From Chondrosia reniformis (Eukaryota > Porifera > Demospongiae > Chondrillida > Chondrillidae): a DNA stretch of 64,000 nucleotides. Position numbers and translations under genes: made by a program. Position 1 is the stretch's first letter. Every line of letters starts with the position of its first letter. This document shows positions 9,501 to 20,906 of the stretch, in pieces. The stretch covers positions 2,108,001 through 2,172,000 of the forward strand of contig OX359195.1 in assembly GCA_947172415.1 (NCBI GenBank), given 5' to 3'. The notes beneath the pieces are model-generated. The model did not search any database. It was given only the letters and a program-made list of their open reading frames with translations, and was not told where the DNA came from.

Positions 9501-12209
9501 TACACATATAAGTAAGACTGAGGTACACAAATATGTCTTATGCAGTGGACTCCTCTTAATAGCAAAGCTTTGAGATTTAGAGATAATATCCAGTTACCAG
9601 AGCTCTCTTCTGTATACAAAATGAATCATGGAATGAAATGAAATGAATGTGTGGATTATTCATTTAATTAAAGTCCACCATATCTTAGTCTGTGATAGAA
9701 TGTTACACCCATTTGTGTACCTACATACGTAACTCAAAAATAGTCGTGACTAGTATTTTAGGATACTGTATACGTATATATACCATATATTGGGAATTGA
9801 CTGTGTGTGTGTAAAGAATGCAAGATTGTGAGTTTTGCGCAAATCTGCAATCTTTTGACTCACATTAATTTGACACACATTAATTTGACACATCAGTAAT
9901 TCTATATACATACTTACTAGTGCTAACTAATTTCATATTAAACTTCATCTCACATTCTTTTAACCACAATGTTTTAGTTATACCTGTAATTTGGATAAAT
10001 CACAATCTACTACCTTTTCATATAACCTACTACCCTCTCATCTAACCTACTACCCTCTCATCTAATCTACTAGCCTCTCATATAACCTACTACCCTCTCA
10101 TCTAATCTACTAGCCTCTCATATAACCTACTAGCCTCTAATCTAATCTACTACCCTCTCATCTAATCTACTAGCCTCTCATATAACCTACTAGCCTCTAA
10201 TCTAATCTACTACCCTCTCATCTAATCTACTAGCCTCTCATATAACCTACTAGCCTCTCATCTAATCTACTACCTTACTCATTGGTGTCTTGATGTTATC
10301 ATTTTTAGGTATAACCAGTTGACTACAATACCTGAGAGTTTAAGGGAATGTATACAGCTTGAAGAGCTGGGATTAGAAGGAAATGAATTGACAGAACTAC
10401 CAGTAAGTAGTAATTTTTTTAGCAATTACCTCTCTTCCTTATATTACACTTTTTGAATATGTCAATACACACATACGTACGTATGTAAAGCTTACTCTAT
10501 ATAGTGTATGTACCATATTAGAAATCTGTTAGCATCTGAAAAGATATAGACCGAATAGACTGAACTTGTTTCAATTTATATAATTTATAACATGTGTTTC
10601 CATAGGAACACCTCTTTTCCAGCCTCCCAAAAGTAACACAGATTCAGCTTGCTCGAAATGACCTCGAAGTGTTTCCAATTCAGCATCCTGAAGATTTGGT
10701 CAACATTCAGAACCTAACCATTGAGCATAATCGTGTCTCTAAAATACCACTGCACATCTTCTCCAAGGCAGCCAACCTCACAAGTTTAAATTTAAGGGAT
10801 AATCAGATAACCTCTTTGCCACTAGACTTTAACACATGGTGTAACTTAACAGAGTTAGACATGGGATCCAACCAACTTCAGTCCCTGCCCTGTGAGTCCA
10901 CTAGAATTTTGATGTGTAGCTGTATATGCTTTGTACCTATTAGATTTAGCTATCTAACACACATTTGTAGCTGACATACAGTATATACTGTATATACCTA
11001 TTAGATTTAGCTATCTAACACAAATTTGTAGTTGACATACAGTATATACCTATTAGATTTAGCTATCTAACACAAATTTGTAGTTGACATACAGTATATA
11101 CTGTATATACCTATTAGATTTAGCTATCTAACACACATTTGTAGCTGACATACAGTATCTCAGTAAACTGGAAGTGTTGAACCTGTCCAACAACTCTTTG
11201 AGAAGCTTACCCAAGGGCATAGCTGCATTGCGCAACCTCAAAGTCTTGGACTTGGAGAACAACAAGCTGGAGTCCCTCATTCCTGATGTTAGCTACCTGA
11301 GGAACCTGACTAAGCTGATCATTCAGTCCAACAACATTACATACCTTCCAAGAGGAATTGGGTGAGTGCACAGTGGCTTGGTATGATATGTATAGATATG
11401 TATACAAATATTTTTTGTTCAGCACATAGTATTTACCTTTCAGTAAATAACTGGCTGACTTTTTATGTATTATGTAAACCTGTAGACAGCTACATATATA
11501 TGCTGCATCACCCACACTTTCCCATTTATTGTAGTATTCTAATAAACCTCCAGTACATGAGCGCTGGGGAGAATAACCTTCAGGAGTTGCCACCAGAGAT
11601 TGGCACACTGGAGAACTTGGAGGAGCTGTATCTAAATGATAACCCAAACTTGCAGAGTCTCCCGTATGAGTTGGCTCTTTGTAGGTCTTTGGCTCTGATG
11701 AGTGTTGAAGGGTGCCCTCTCAGCAGACTGCCTCTCCATGTGGTGGAGGGTGGACCTTCTGCTATTATACAAGTGAGCTTGAAGAAGTCCTATGTTTACT
11801 GATGCACAAACCTTTATAGCTTAAAACCTTAAACAACAGAAAACTTAGCTCCTTCACATTTCTGGTATTGTTAACCTCTTCAGCAGTAACCACAGAGTCC
11901 TTTTAAGATTATTAAATAATTACACATTAGCTATGAATTTAGTACAACTAACGCAGCCCAATGGAGAAGTGAGAAAAGAAAGATGATAAGTTTAACTGTA
12001 TCCTCATCCACCGGTCTATATAGGGTTATCCAAAGTCTCCTAAGTCTTCTGTGTTGTAATCTACGTAAATATTATATTCTTTGTTTCCTTTGTCCTCTTA
12101 TTTGATAACCTTACTTGTAGGAAACTGGTGGCTTAGATTATTTATGATCCTCTAATTGTATGTTATGTAGCACTTGAAGTACCAAGGACCATATCATGGG
12201 ATGAGGTGA
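6579..12209 (+). CDS. SHOC2: SHOC2 orthologue, leucine-rich repeat scaffold (ten exons, N-terminus missing)
   Basis: SHOC2 forms a complex with MRAS and PP1C that dephosphorylates RAF and activates ERK signalling. Exons with matching phases: 6579-6647, 7146-7175 (a 30-nt microexon), 7307-7489, 7856-8012, 8669-8840, 10309-10402, 10606-10891, 11145-11361, 11535-11772, 12171-12209 (12 codons and TGA). Together they give 494 codons against about 580 in vertebrate SHOC2. The missing part is the disordered, lysine-rich N-terminus; no upstream exon could be assigned. The first exon carries the conserved KSTRLDL entry into the repeats. The rest is an uninterrupted series of about 20 LRRs with LxxLxLxxNxLxxLP spacing. 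The C-terminus is diagnostic: [17 protein letters not shown], then ELALC, GGPSxIIQ, and the last exon [12 protein letters not shown]. Introns 5 and 7 carry tandem arrays derived from their own splice sites. Confidence 0.93.
6908..7000 (+). repeat. R1 dispersed repeat copy inside a SHOC2 intron
   Basis: GGCCTATGGGGAAATAAACC, then GAACTTTGGATGATGATACA, then a pyrimidine run and a TCACCTCATGGCC end. Diverged from the other R1 copies. It sits between SHOC2 exons 6579-6647 and 7146-7175. Confidence 0.45.
8834..9530. repeat. 23-bp minisatellite made of the SHOC2 exon-5 splice donor
   Basis: About 29-30 head-to-tail copies of GACTGAGGTACACATATACG plus TAA, with CG/TG and other small variants and one shortened unit near 9450-9475. 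The first copy overlaps the end of SHOC2 exon 5: CTGAG at 8836-8840 is the exon end and GTACAC at 8841 the donor. Every further unit therefore repeats the exon-intron junction CTGAG|GTACAC. Long open frames on the minus strand here are translations of the repeat. Confidence 0.9.
10015..10272. repeat. 20-bp minisatellite in the same SHOC2 intron
   Basis: About 13 copies of a unit such as CTACTACCCTCTCATCTAAT, with a higher-order alternation of CTACTACC/CTACTAGCC and TCTAAT/TATAAC variants giving blocks of about 60 bp. It ends 36 bases before the acceptor of exon 10309-10402. Confidence 0.85.
10936..11160 (+). repeat. 52/61-bp tandem repeat carrying four copies of the SHOC2 exon-8 acceptor
   Basis: Copies begin at about 10936, 10997, 11049 and 11110 with CCTATTAGATTTAGCTATCT. 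Each includes the acceptor TTTGTAG followed by the exon start CTGACATACAGTAT (copies 2 and 3: TTGACATACAGTAT). Only the fourth acceptor (exon start 11145) leads into the open LRR frame. Entry at the first copy reaches an in-frame TGA in the next repeat. Confidence 0.85.
11954..12040 (-). repeat. R1 dispersed repeat copy in the last SHOC2 intron
   Basis: CCCAATGGAGAAGTGAGAAA, then TATCCTCATCCACCGG, then TATAGGG. Diverged minus-orientation copy between SHOC2 exons 11535-11772 and 12171-12209. Confidence 0.4.
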
Positions 12210-12837
12210 AGAGGTTTATCAGTCTAATTCCAGACACTCATCTTTCATCAGTTAGATATGTGTAAATAATCATCATTACTAGTATAAAGATTATTGACAA
12301 TTAATTAATTAATTTTCAATGTAATTATCTAAAAACTATTGAAATGAAATTGTTGAATTTTTGATAACTATATGCAGTGGAGCTGTAATTATATCGTTTT
12401 TGCTTTTGGTTGACTTTGATCACTGTCTGCTTATTACTATATTTTCATATATAAGATCTATAAGGTTGAGCCACACCCATTACACGCCCACTCATAGGTA
12501 TGTATAAGGTATAAAGAGACTGTATGGAGATACAATTTTGATTATGACTTCCTGAACTATTGATGTACCAATTGAAGGTAGAGTCCCATTGCTGTTAGGA
12601 CAGTGTATTAAAGATGAATCTAATTACCTATTCACAACTGGCTTATGCAGTACAGTGATACAAATCAACAGCTGATGTGCGCGTTTGCGTTTTGTGCCAA
12701 ACTTTTTTATAATACAAGCTCGCACGAGCTTTACCCCTCCTATACCTACGTGCATTATATATCTCGTGCATGAGCCATGGAAAATACTGCTGCGCTGGCA
12801 TTATACAAATTAATTAATCCCGCATTATCGTTGTAAT

Positions 12838-13135
12838 AATTGCGCATGCGCAAGCAGAAGCAGCTACCTCGTGTTGGCTGTAAAAAAAGTGAGGATATGA
12901 ACTGGCAAGGTCTTTATCAGTAAACGGACAGGAATTAGCAATCCCAGGCGGTAAGAGAGAAAGATAAAGTCATCACGCATGCATAGTTCTGGAGTTATAG
13001 ATATTCCTGTCTTACGAACGTACAAACTTCTTTTAAACTGAATAGACCAGCAGATCTAGAACTACCACGGCTTGCTTCACCCGCTATAGGTCTACTCTAA
13101 GAAAGAACAGTATACATCTTTCCTGGAGGTAAGAC
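12838..13135 (+). promoter_or_regulatory. candidate promoter with NRF1 palindrome and two exon-like segments
   Basis: TTGCGCATGCGCAAG at about 12840-12854 is a perfect match to the NRF1 site (YGCGCAYGCGCR), common in metazoan CpG-type promoters. Local CpG content (12680-12860) is higher than in the surroundings. Two downstream segments end in good donors: one ending before GTAAGAG at about 12950 and one before GTAAGAC at about 13130. No coding frame was found in either, so they could be 5' UTR exons of a plus-strand transcript. It lies about 630 bp after the SHOC2 stop. From 13136 to 13985 I see no supported gene; the open frame at 13364-13720 (-) has no recognisable domain. Confidence 0.35.
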
Positions 13136-13987
13136 AATCGTGTCCATGACATTCATTATCATTATTGTAGTCACTTCATTTATTTTAACGATATCTAATT
13201 ATAAATTGCATGATCATGAGTTATACCATGATGTTTTCTATATATAAAGAATGTTGATCTATTCTGAAGAATATATTTATAAATCTATATAGACCTGCAA
13301 TCTGTGCATGCTTTTGAGTAAATACTTTTATATTAGCAGCCTGCTTATACTTTCATGGGTTGTTCAAAGTCTATACTTTGCCCTTAGCAGGTTTCTTAAT
13401 AATTTATAGTTAAAGGTTGATGATATTAGTTCTTTATGAGATAGTTCTGGAACAAAAGTATGGTGGGCACTGTCCACGCATGCATCCAGAACTCCAATAG
13501 TGATCCTCAGGTGAGAAGTGTAAGGTATATATGGTACAATCAGCAAAATAAACAATGAATGGATGCACAGATGGTAAAGCTCATGTGTTTGAGAACGACT
13601 AAGTACCTTTTTCAGTTTTATATGAACAGACGTCTTTGCGCTAATGAATGCGGCAATGTCAATATTTGCCACTTTTGGGAAATTATAACAGCACGTTAGT
13701 AATTCATGGTTGGAATGCATTAAACCAGTTTCTCTAGGACAGGTTTCTTTTCATATAATGAATAAACCATCTCTCATGGGTGCTTTACAATTGACTTAAC
13801 AGCTATCATCAGATTCTTACCAATGTATATACTAAATGCTTTCACACCAATCGTAGTAGTTAAGTGCGTACATAAACATCTTAGGGAAGAATGTATGGAT
13901 GGATGGTGAATGGCCTTTTGATTGCATTAATCCATTTCAGTTTTTGCTGTTTTGTATCGTATACCTCTCTCAGTGTGGGTGTTTTTT

Positions 13988-14110
13988 TTTGCAAATGACG
14001 GCATTCAGGAAGCTTTAGTTAATGAAGCTTTTCCATTGTTACTTATAAAGTTCAGGACACTTAAGCGTCCTAAATCGTTAAGATTATAAATATATAATTA
14101 GTTGCAATAT
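13988..14110 (+). repeat. fragment of a hairpin-ended dispersed element (family DH)
   Basis: Contains GGAAGCTTTAGTTAATGAAG and CAGGACACTTAAGCGTCCT, as in the fuller copies at 42331-43260 and 48725-49062 and the fragment at 28985-29130. The GGACACTTAAGCGTCC core is a near-palindrome. Ends are not resolved here. Confidence 0.5.
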
Positions 14111-14689
14111 TCAAGGAGCAAGTGACCATATATATAATAAATAATGAAAGTTTGACAGCATAGACTAAATAGCATGCAGTCAGGGACGATAAACTGGGAA
14201 TCAAATTTGGCTGGCCTAATAATCAACCTGTTATGGTCAAAGCTGTCTACAGCCAGGTAGCATCAAAGTTGGGGTAATGTTGAGAAATTTTGGTAATTCT
14301 TGAATAATTTTGAGTCAACATTAAAACATTATGTAATGATTTTCTTCATAAACCCTTTCTTGAAACATCTGCATGCTTATTGCACGATCTAAGAGCCAGT
14401 TCACCATCTTTATCATTTAGCAAAGTCCATTGGATCTGTTCTTCAGCTGATGATTGTAGACATCCTTACCCACTACATGGTTTGGAAATCCTCCTTATGG
14501 GAATCTAGTTCTGCACACGATTGTTGTTGTTTTGTATAATTAATGTAGCTTCTTCATATATTTTGTTATATACTTAGCAGATGTTGCATCAGTATGGAAA
14601 CAAATTGAAACAGTTTCATGAAAAATATTTTTTGCAGTCCTTAGTCCAAACACAACAGTTTCATATACGTATACATGTGTATTTATGTG

Positions 14690-15030
14690 TATAAGTATGG
14701 TACATATATACAAAAGAAAGTTTACATAGTGTGTGAAATTTGGTTGCACTTTGATCAAATTAGGAACAATGTTTGATCATCATTCACATGAAGTTCACAC
14801 TAAATGGCACGATGAAGGGAGTGAATTTCTATGTTATTTTGATAGTCCTTAGATCGAATTACGTATGAAATGGCATGAATGCCGACTATTTATACATGTT
14901 ACCAAGATGTTTAATAAATAGCAATACCCCAAACAACCAATTAACAAGTGTGCAAGTGATATAAAACAAGTTTGACATACACACAAACATACGTCCTTCT
15001 GATTTGATAATTTTTCTTTAAAAAATACAA
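14690..15030 (+). repeat. left arm of a long diverged inverted repeat flanking the 2.2-kb array
   Basis: From GTTTACATAGTGTGTGAAAT to the AAACAAGTTTGACATACA region this sequence matches the reverse complement of 26166-26520 at roughly 70-75 percent by eye. Shared blocks include CACTTTGAT, GAAGTTCACAC, AAATGGCA, CAAGATGTTT and AAGTGATATAAA. The right arm is openly readable on the minus strand while this arm is interrupted by stops. Confidence 0.6.
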
Positions 15031-16474
15031 ACGATGGATTCACTGACAGACATAGTCTTTCTTAAAGTGACATGAGTGCTCTGTTCCTCTGTTTCCAAAC
15101 CACGTGTAAACACAATTTGAATTTCTTTTGCCAGAACTGCTAACAAGGATCTGAGAAAGATTCTCTAACAACTTGATCTTGCATTTAATTTAGAAGGTCT
15201 TCTCCAAGTGAATCTAAATTTTGAAATGCTAGTAATTAATTATACACTACATAGGTCTAAATCTTAGTTTGGAATGATTTGACGATTACAAATGAAGAAG
15301 TAGTTCTAGTGCCACCACCAAACTCAAACTACTTGCTGGTCTCTTAGATGTCCAGTTAACCGATTCCAATGCCTTCATGCTGATTTTAATGGGCCAATTA
15401 TGTTTTATGGCTTCATGTTTTGAAAAGATATATATGTTATATACCGCCCATGCGAAAATGCCCCAGTATGGCTGTTTTAAATACGTTGTGCCAAAATAGT
15501 CAAAAGTGCAATTTTCTTTTAATATCTTTAAATATTTGTTACTCTAACCTTTCCCAATGTCGCCGTCATTATTTTGGTCTTCTTTGTGCGATAAATCCTA
15601 TCTTTATTAAATAGAAGCTACCCGAAATATACTGTATACGCAATTTTGTTCAATATACAGAACGGTGAATATCATTATTATTTACTAAATTTGATTTTAG
15701 TACATCAAGATTGCACAATCGATGATGTCATCATTGTATACGGAGTTTTACCTAAACTGATGTAACATTTTACAAGCTGTTTTCACAAAATACATTTGGC
15801 AGCGGTTCTGTTTTCAAAGTGTCTTAACTTTGGATTCTAACAGCTATGACACTTCCGTTTGCACCATTTGCTAGAATTAAGGAAGCCCTTTCAAAAGATA
15901 TCAAAAACACAATTTCTGTTGCATAAGCGAAAATGCCCCTTTTCGCATGGACGGTCACATATACGTTAACATAATTTCTTAACAGTACAGGAATTGTACA
16001 CTGTGGTATGGTAAAATTGTGTTTCCCTAGCAGCACAAGGTATGGGGTGGGATAAGGGTGTATCTACTTACTTTTGACGAATGTCTGCTTTGATCATGAT
16101 ATTGCAAGGAGGTGGATTCACTGACAGACATAGTCTTTCATGAAGTGACATGGGTGCTTTGTTCCACTGGTTTGTAAGAATCTGACAAAGTTCTTAAAAT
16201 TTTCCTGTTAATTGACAGTGCATCATCAGGTGATAAAGACTTTGATCGACTTCTTTCAGTAAAAAATTCATCTTCTAAGTGATTAGGTTGGTCTCCCTTG
16301 ATAGCTATTTCTTCGATGGCAAACTGTTTCCTCCTTTTCTGTAAGCTAGAGAGATTAAGCGATTGTGAAAGGACTCGGTTCACAATTTGTGTTTAGTTCT
16401 TCTTGAAATAAAAAAGAGTGGCTCCAGGCTAGTTCTTTCTCCTTCAGCTATGGGCTCTTTGCATGTTTTTTGCT

Positions 16475-17390
16475 TTAAAAGATGGTTAACTTTTCCTTGT
16501 TTTTATTTCTGGTCTTCTTAACTTTTGCTTTACCATCTAAGGCTATAAATGTTAGAAGGACTATATTACAATGTTGGTCTAGGGTGTATAAGAAATATTA
16601 TGTACTCACTTTCAATATTTAGACTACTAAGTGATGTTAACGTTGTAGATTCATTCTCCACTACTGGACTACCTTTCTGATGTCTGAAAAAGAAGTACTT
16701 AACACTTTGTTGTTTGTGGTGGTAGAAAAATGATGGTTCTGGTGTTTCAGGACTAGGGGAGATTTCATCATTCTCATTAAAGGAAACACCATTTGACTCC
16801 AAACTTAGCATTTCACTAGTACTTATGAAATTTGGTGTCATCATCATTGAACTCCGGATATTACCCTGCCCACTCATGTCCCCTGAGGAGCGTAGTAAGC
16901 AAATGGTCGGGAACTGAAGTTCGTTTGATGGTAACCTGGATCATATATCACAAAACCTAAGCTGTGTTCCTAAATAAAGACAAAGTTAGTGGCCTAAAAA
17001 CCACAAGGGGCTAGCAAAAGTGAAACACACAAACCATAAAGGGTTAAGTATACAAGCATATATTAACATCAAATCACCCAAGTGAAGAGAGGAATTCACA
17101 TCATAAAAACATTTTATGTGCAAACATCTGTAAACATATATCTTATACATATTATAGCCAGTTGACTTGATCATTCCATTAATGTGTGTGATTTTTACCT
17201 GCTCATCAATGGAGCTTGGATTTGGTATTTTTTTGTTTTTAATAAGTATCTTGAACTTCAAGTCCCACATGTCTTTCTTAAAGTGACATGAGTGCTCTGT
17301 TCCTCTGTTTCCAAACCACGTGTAAACACAATTCGAATTTCTTTTGCCAGAACTGCTAACAAGGATCTGAGAAAGATTCTCTAACAACTT
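16475..17390 (-). CDS. unrecognised gene copy 1 in the 2.2-kb array (three exons)
   Basis: Exon a (about 17390-17199) reads into SSSGKRNSNCVYTWFGNRG and GTEHSCHFKKDMWDLKFK and ends at CAG|GTAAAA in phase 0. Its start is open: no ATG, with acceptor-like GTTAGCAG inside. Exon b (16913-16610) starts after CTTCAG in phase 0 and ends GAAA|GTGAGT in phase 1. It encodes MSGQGNIRSSMMMTPNF and an acidic Ser/Pro stretch (SPSPETPEPSFF). Exon c (16542-16475) follows TTTATAG in phase 1, is basic (KAKVKKTRNKNKEK) and ends TAA. The phases agree across all three. A further open segment d (16383-16138; LSLSPDDAL-like Ser-rich text) may be an alternative 3' exon, since its acceptor TTACAG is in phase 0 with exon a. 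No family recognised. Confidence 0.4.
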
Positions 17391-18690
17391 GATCTTGCAT
17401 TTAATTTAGAAGGTCTTCTCCAAGTGAATCTAAATTTTGAAATGCTAGTAATTAATTATACACTACATAGGTCTAAATCTTAGTTTGGAATGATTTGACG
17501 ATTACAAATGAAGAAGTAGTTCTAGTGCCACCACCAAACTCAAACTACTTGCTGGTCTCTTAGATGTCCAGTTAACCGATTCCAATGCCTTCATGCTGAT
17601 TTTAATGGGCCAATTATGTTTTATGGCTTCATGTTTTGAAAAGATATATATGTTATATACCGCCCATGCGAAAATGCCCCAGTATGGCTGTTTTAAATAC
17701 GTTGTGCCAAAATAGTCAAAAGTGCAATTTTCTTTTAATATCTTTAAATATTTGTTACTCTAACCTTTCCCAATGTCGCCGTCATTATTTTGGTCTTCTT
17801 TGTGCGATAAATCCTATCTTTATTAAATAGAAGCTACCCGAAATATACTGTATACGCAATTTTGTTCAATATACAGAACGGTGAATATCATTATTATTTA
17901 CTAAATTTGATTTTAGTACATCAAGATTGCACAATCGATGATGTCATCATTGTATACGGAGTTTTACCTAAACTGATGTAACATTTTACAAGCTGTTTTC
18001 ACAAAATACATTTGGCAGCGGTTCTGTTTTCAAAGTGTCTTAACTTTGGATTCTAACAGCTATGACACTTCCGTTTGCACCATTTGCTAGAATTAAGGAA
18101 GCCCTTTCAAAAGATATCAAAAACACAATTTCTGTTGCATAAGCGAAAATGCCCCTTTTCGCATGGACGGTCACATATACGTTAACATAATTTCTTAACA
18201 GTACAGGAATTGTACACTGTGGTATGGTAAAATTGTGTTTCCCTAGCAGCACAAGGTATGGGGTGGGATAAGGGTGTATCTACTTACTTTTGACGAATGT
18301 CTGCTTTGATCATGATATTGCAAGGAGGTGGATTCACTGACAGACATAGTCTTTCATGAAGTGACATGGGTGCTTTGTTCCACTGGTTTGTAAGAATCTG
18401 ACAAAGTTCTTAAAATTTTCCTGTTAATTGACAGTGCATCATCAGGTGATAAAGACTTTGATCGACTTCTTTCAGTAAAAAATTCATCTTCTAAGTGATT
18501 AGGTTGGTCTCCCTTGATAGCTATTTCTTCGATGGCAAACTGTTTCCTCCTTTTCTGTAAGCTAGAGAGATTAAGCGATTGTGAAAGGACTCGGTTCACA
18601 ATTTGTGTTTAGTTCTTCTTGAAATAAAAAAGAGTGGCTCCAGGCTAGTTCTTTCTCCTTCAGCTATGGGCTCTTTGCATGTTTTTTGCT

Positions 18691-19606
18691 TTAAAAGATG
18701 GTTAACTTTTCCTTGTTTTTATTTCTGGTCTTCTTAACTTTTGCTTTACCATCTAAGGCTATAAATGTTAGAAGGACTATATTACAATGTTGGTCTAGGG
18801 TGTATAAGAAATATTATGTACTCACTTTCAATATTTAGACTACTAAGTGATGTTAACGTTGTAGATTCATTCTCCACTACTGGACTACCTTTCTGATGTC
18901 TGAAAAAGAAGTACTTAACACTTTGTTGTTTGTGGTGGTAGAAAAATGATGGTTCTGGTGTTTCAGGACTAGGGGAGATTTCATCATTCTCATTAAAGGA
19001 AACACCATTTGACTCCAAACTTAGCATTTCACTAGTACTTATGAAATTTGGTGTCATCATCATTGAACTCCGGATATTACCCTGCCCACTCATGTCCCCT
19101 GAGGAGCGTAGTAAGCAAATGGTCGGGAACTGAAGTTCGTTTGATGGTAACCTGGATCATATATCACAAAACCTAAGCTGTGTTCCTAAATAAAGACAAA
19201 GTTAGTGGCCTAAAAACCGCAAGGGGCTAGCAAAAGTGAAACACACAAACCATAAAGGGTTAAGTATACAAGCATATATTAACATCAAATCACCCAAGTG
19301 AAGAGAGGAATTCACATCATAAAAACATTTTATGTGCAAACATCTGTAAACATATATCTTATACATATTATAGCCAGTTGACTTGATCATTCCATTAATG
19401 TGTGTGATTTTTACCTGCTCATCAATGGAGCTTGGATTTGGTATTTTTTTGTTTTTAATAAGTATCTTGAACTTCAAGTCCCACATGTCTTTCTTAAAGT
19501 GACATGAGTGCTCTGTTCCTCTGTTTCCAAACCACGTGTAAACACAATTCGAATTTCTTTTGCCAGAACTGCTAACAAGGATCTGAGAAAGATTCTCTAA
19601 CAACTT
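18691..19606 (-). CDS. unrecognised gene copy 2 in the 2.2-kb array
   Basis: Same three exons as copy 1, shifted by 2,216: a about 19606-19415, b 19129-18826, c 18758-18691, and the optional segment d at 18599-18354. It differs from copy 1 at CCGCAAGG near 19217, where copy 1 has CCACAAGG; this is past the exon a donor, so in the intron. It shares the GGTCTCCC version of segment d with copy 1. Splice sites and reading frames are preserved. Confidence 0.38.
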
Positions 19607-20906
19607 GATCTTGCATTTAATTTAGAAGGTCTTCTCCAAGTGAATCTAAATTTTGAAATGCTAGTAATTAATTATACACTACATAGGTCTAAATCTTAGT
19701 TTGGAATGATTTGACGATTACAAATGAAGAAGTAGTTCTAGTGCCACCACCAAACTCAAACTACTTGCTGGTCTCTTAGATGTCCAGTTAACCGATTCCA
19801 ATGCCTTCATGCTGATTTTAATGGGCCAATTATGTTTTATGGCTTCATGTTTTGAAAAGATATATATGTTATATACCGCCCATGCGAAAATGCCCCAGTA
19901 TGGCTGTTTTAAATACGTTGTGCCAAAATAGTCAAAAGTGCAATTTTCTTTTAATATCTTTAAATATTTGTTACTCTAACCTTTCCCAATGTCGCCGTCA
20001 TTATTTTGGTCTTCTTTGTGCGATAAATCCTATCTTTATTAAATAGAAGCTACCCGAAATATACTGTATACGCAATTTTGTTCAATATACAGAACGGTGA
20101 ATATCATTATTATTTACTAAATTTGATTTTAGTACATCAAGATTGCACAATCGATGATGTCATCATTGTATACGGAGTTTTACCTAAACTGATGTAACAT
20201 TTTACAAGCTGTTTTCACAAAATACATTTGGCAGCGGTTCTGTTTTCAAAGTGTCTTAACTTTGGATTCTAACAGCTATGACACTTCCGTTTGCACCATT
20301 TGCTAGAATTAAGGAAGCCCTTTCAAAAGATATCAAAAACACAATTTCTGTTGCATAAGCGAAAATGCCCCTTTTCGCATGGACGGTCACATATACGTTA
20401 ACATAATTTCTTAACAGTACAGGAATTGTACACTGTGGTATGGTAAAATTGTGTTTCCCTAGCAGCACAAGGTATGGGGTGGGATAAGGGTGTATCTACT
20501 TACTTTTGACGAATGTCTGCTTTGATCATGATATTGCAAGGAGGTGGATTCACTGACAGACATAGTCTTTCATGAAGTGACATGGGTGCTTTGTTCCACT
20601 GGTTTGTAAGAATCTGACAAAGTTCTTAAAATTTTCCTGTTAATTGACAGTGCATCATCAGGTGATAAAGACTTTGATCGACTTCTTTCAGTAAAAAATT
20701 CATCTTCTAAGTGATTAGGTTGGTCTTCCTTGATAGCTATTTCTTCGATGGCAAACTGTTTCCTCCTTTTCTGTAAGCTAGAGAGATTAAGCGATTGTGA
20801 AAGGACTCGGTTCACAATTTGTGTTTAGTTCTTCTTGAAATAAAAAAGAGTGGCTCCAGGCTAGTTCTTTCTCCTTCAGCTATGGGCTCTTTGCATGTTT
20901 TTTGCT

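Noticed and set aside
8715..9619. Three overlapping minus-strand open frames of 232-287 codons rich in [20 protein letters not shown] repeats
   Set aside because: They are translations of the 23-bp minisatellite. Because 23 is not a multiple of three, all minus frames cycle through the same text. No start context or homologue.
15420..15614. Plus-strand 64-codon frame (MKRYICYIPPMRKCPS) repeated in each array unit
   Set aside because: Repetition alone makes it recur. It has no splice context and overlaps DH-like repeat text (TTATGGCTTCATGTTTT).
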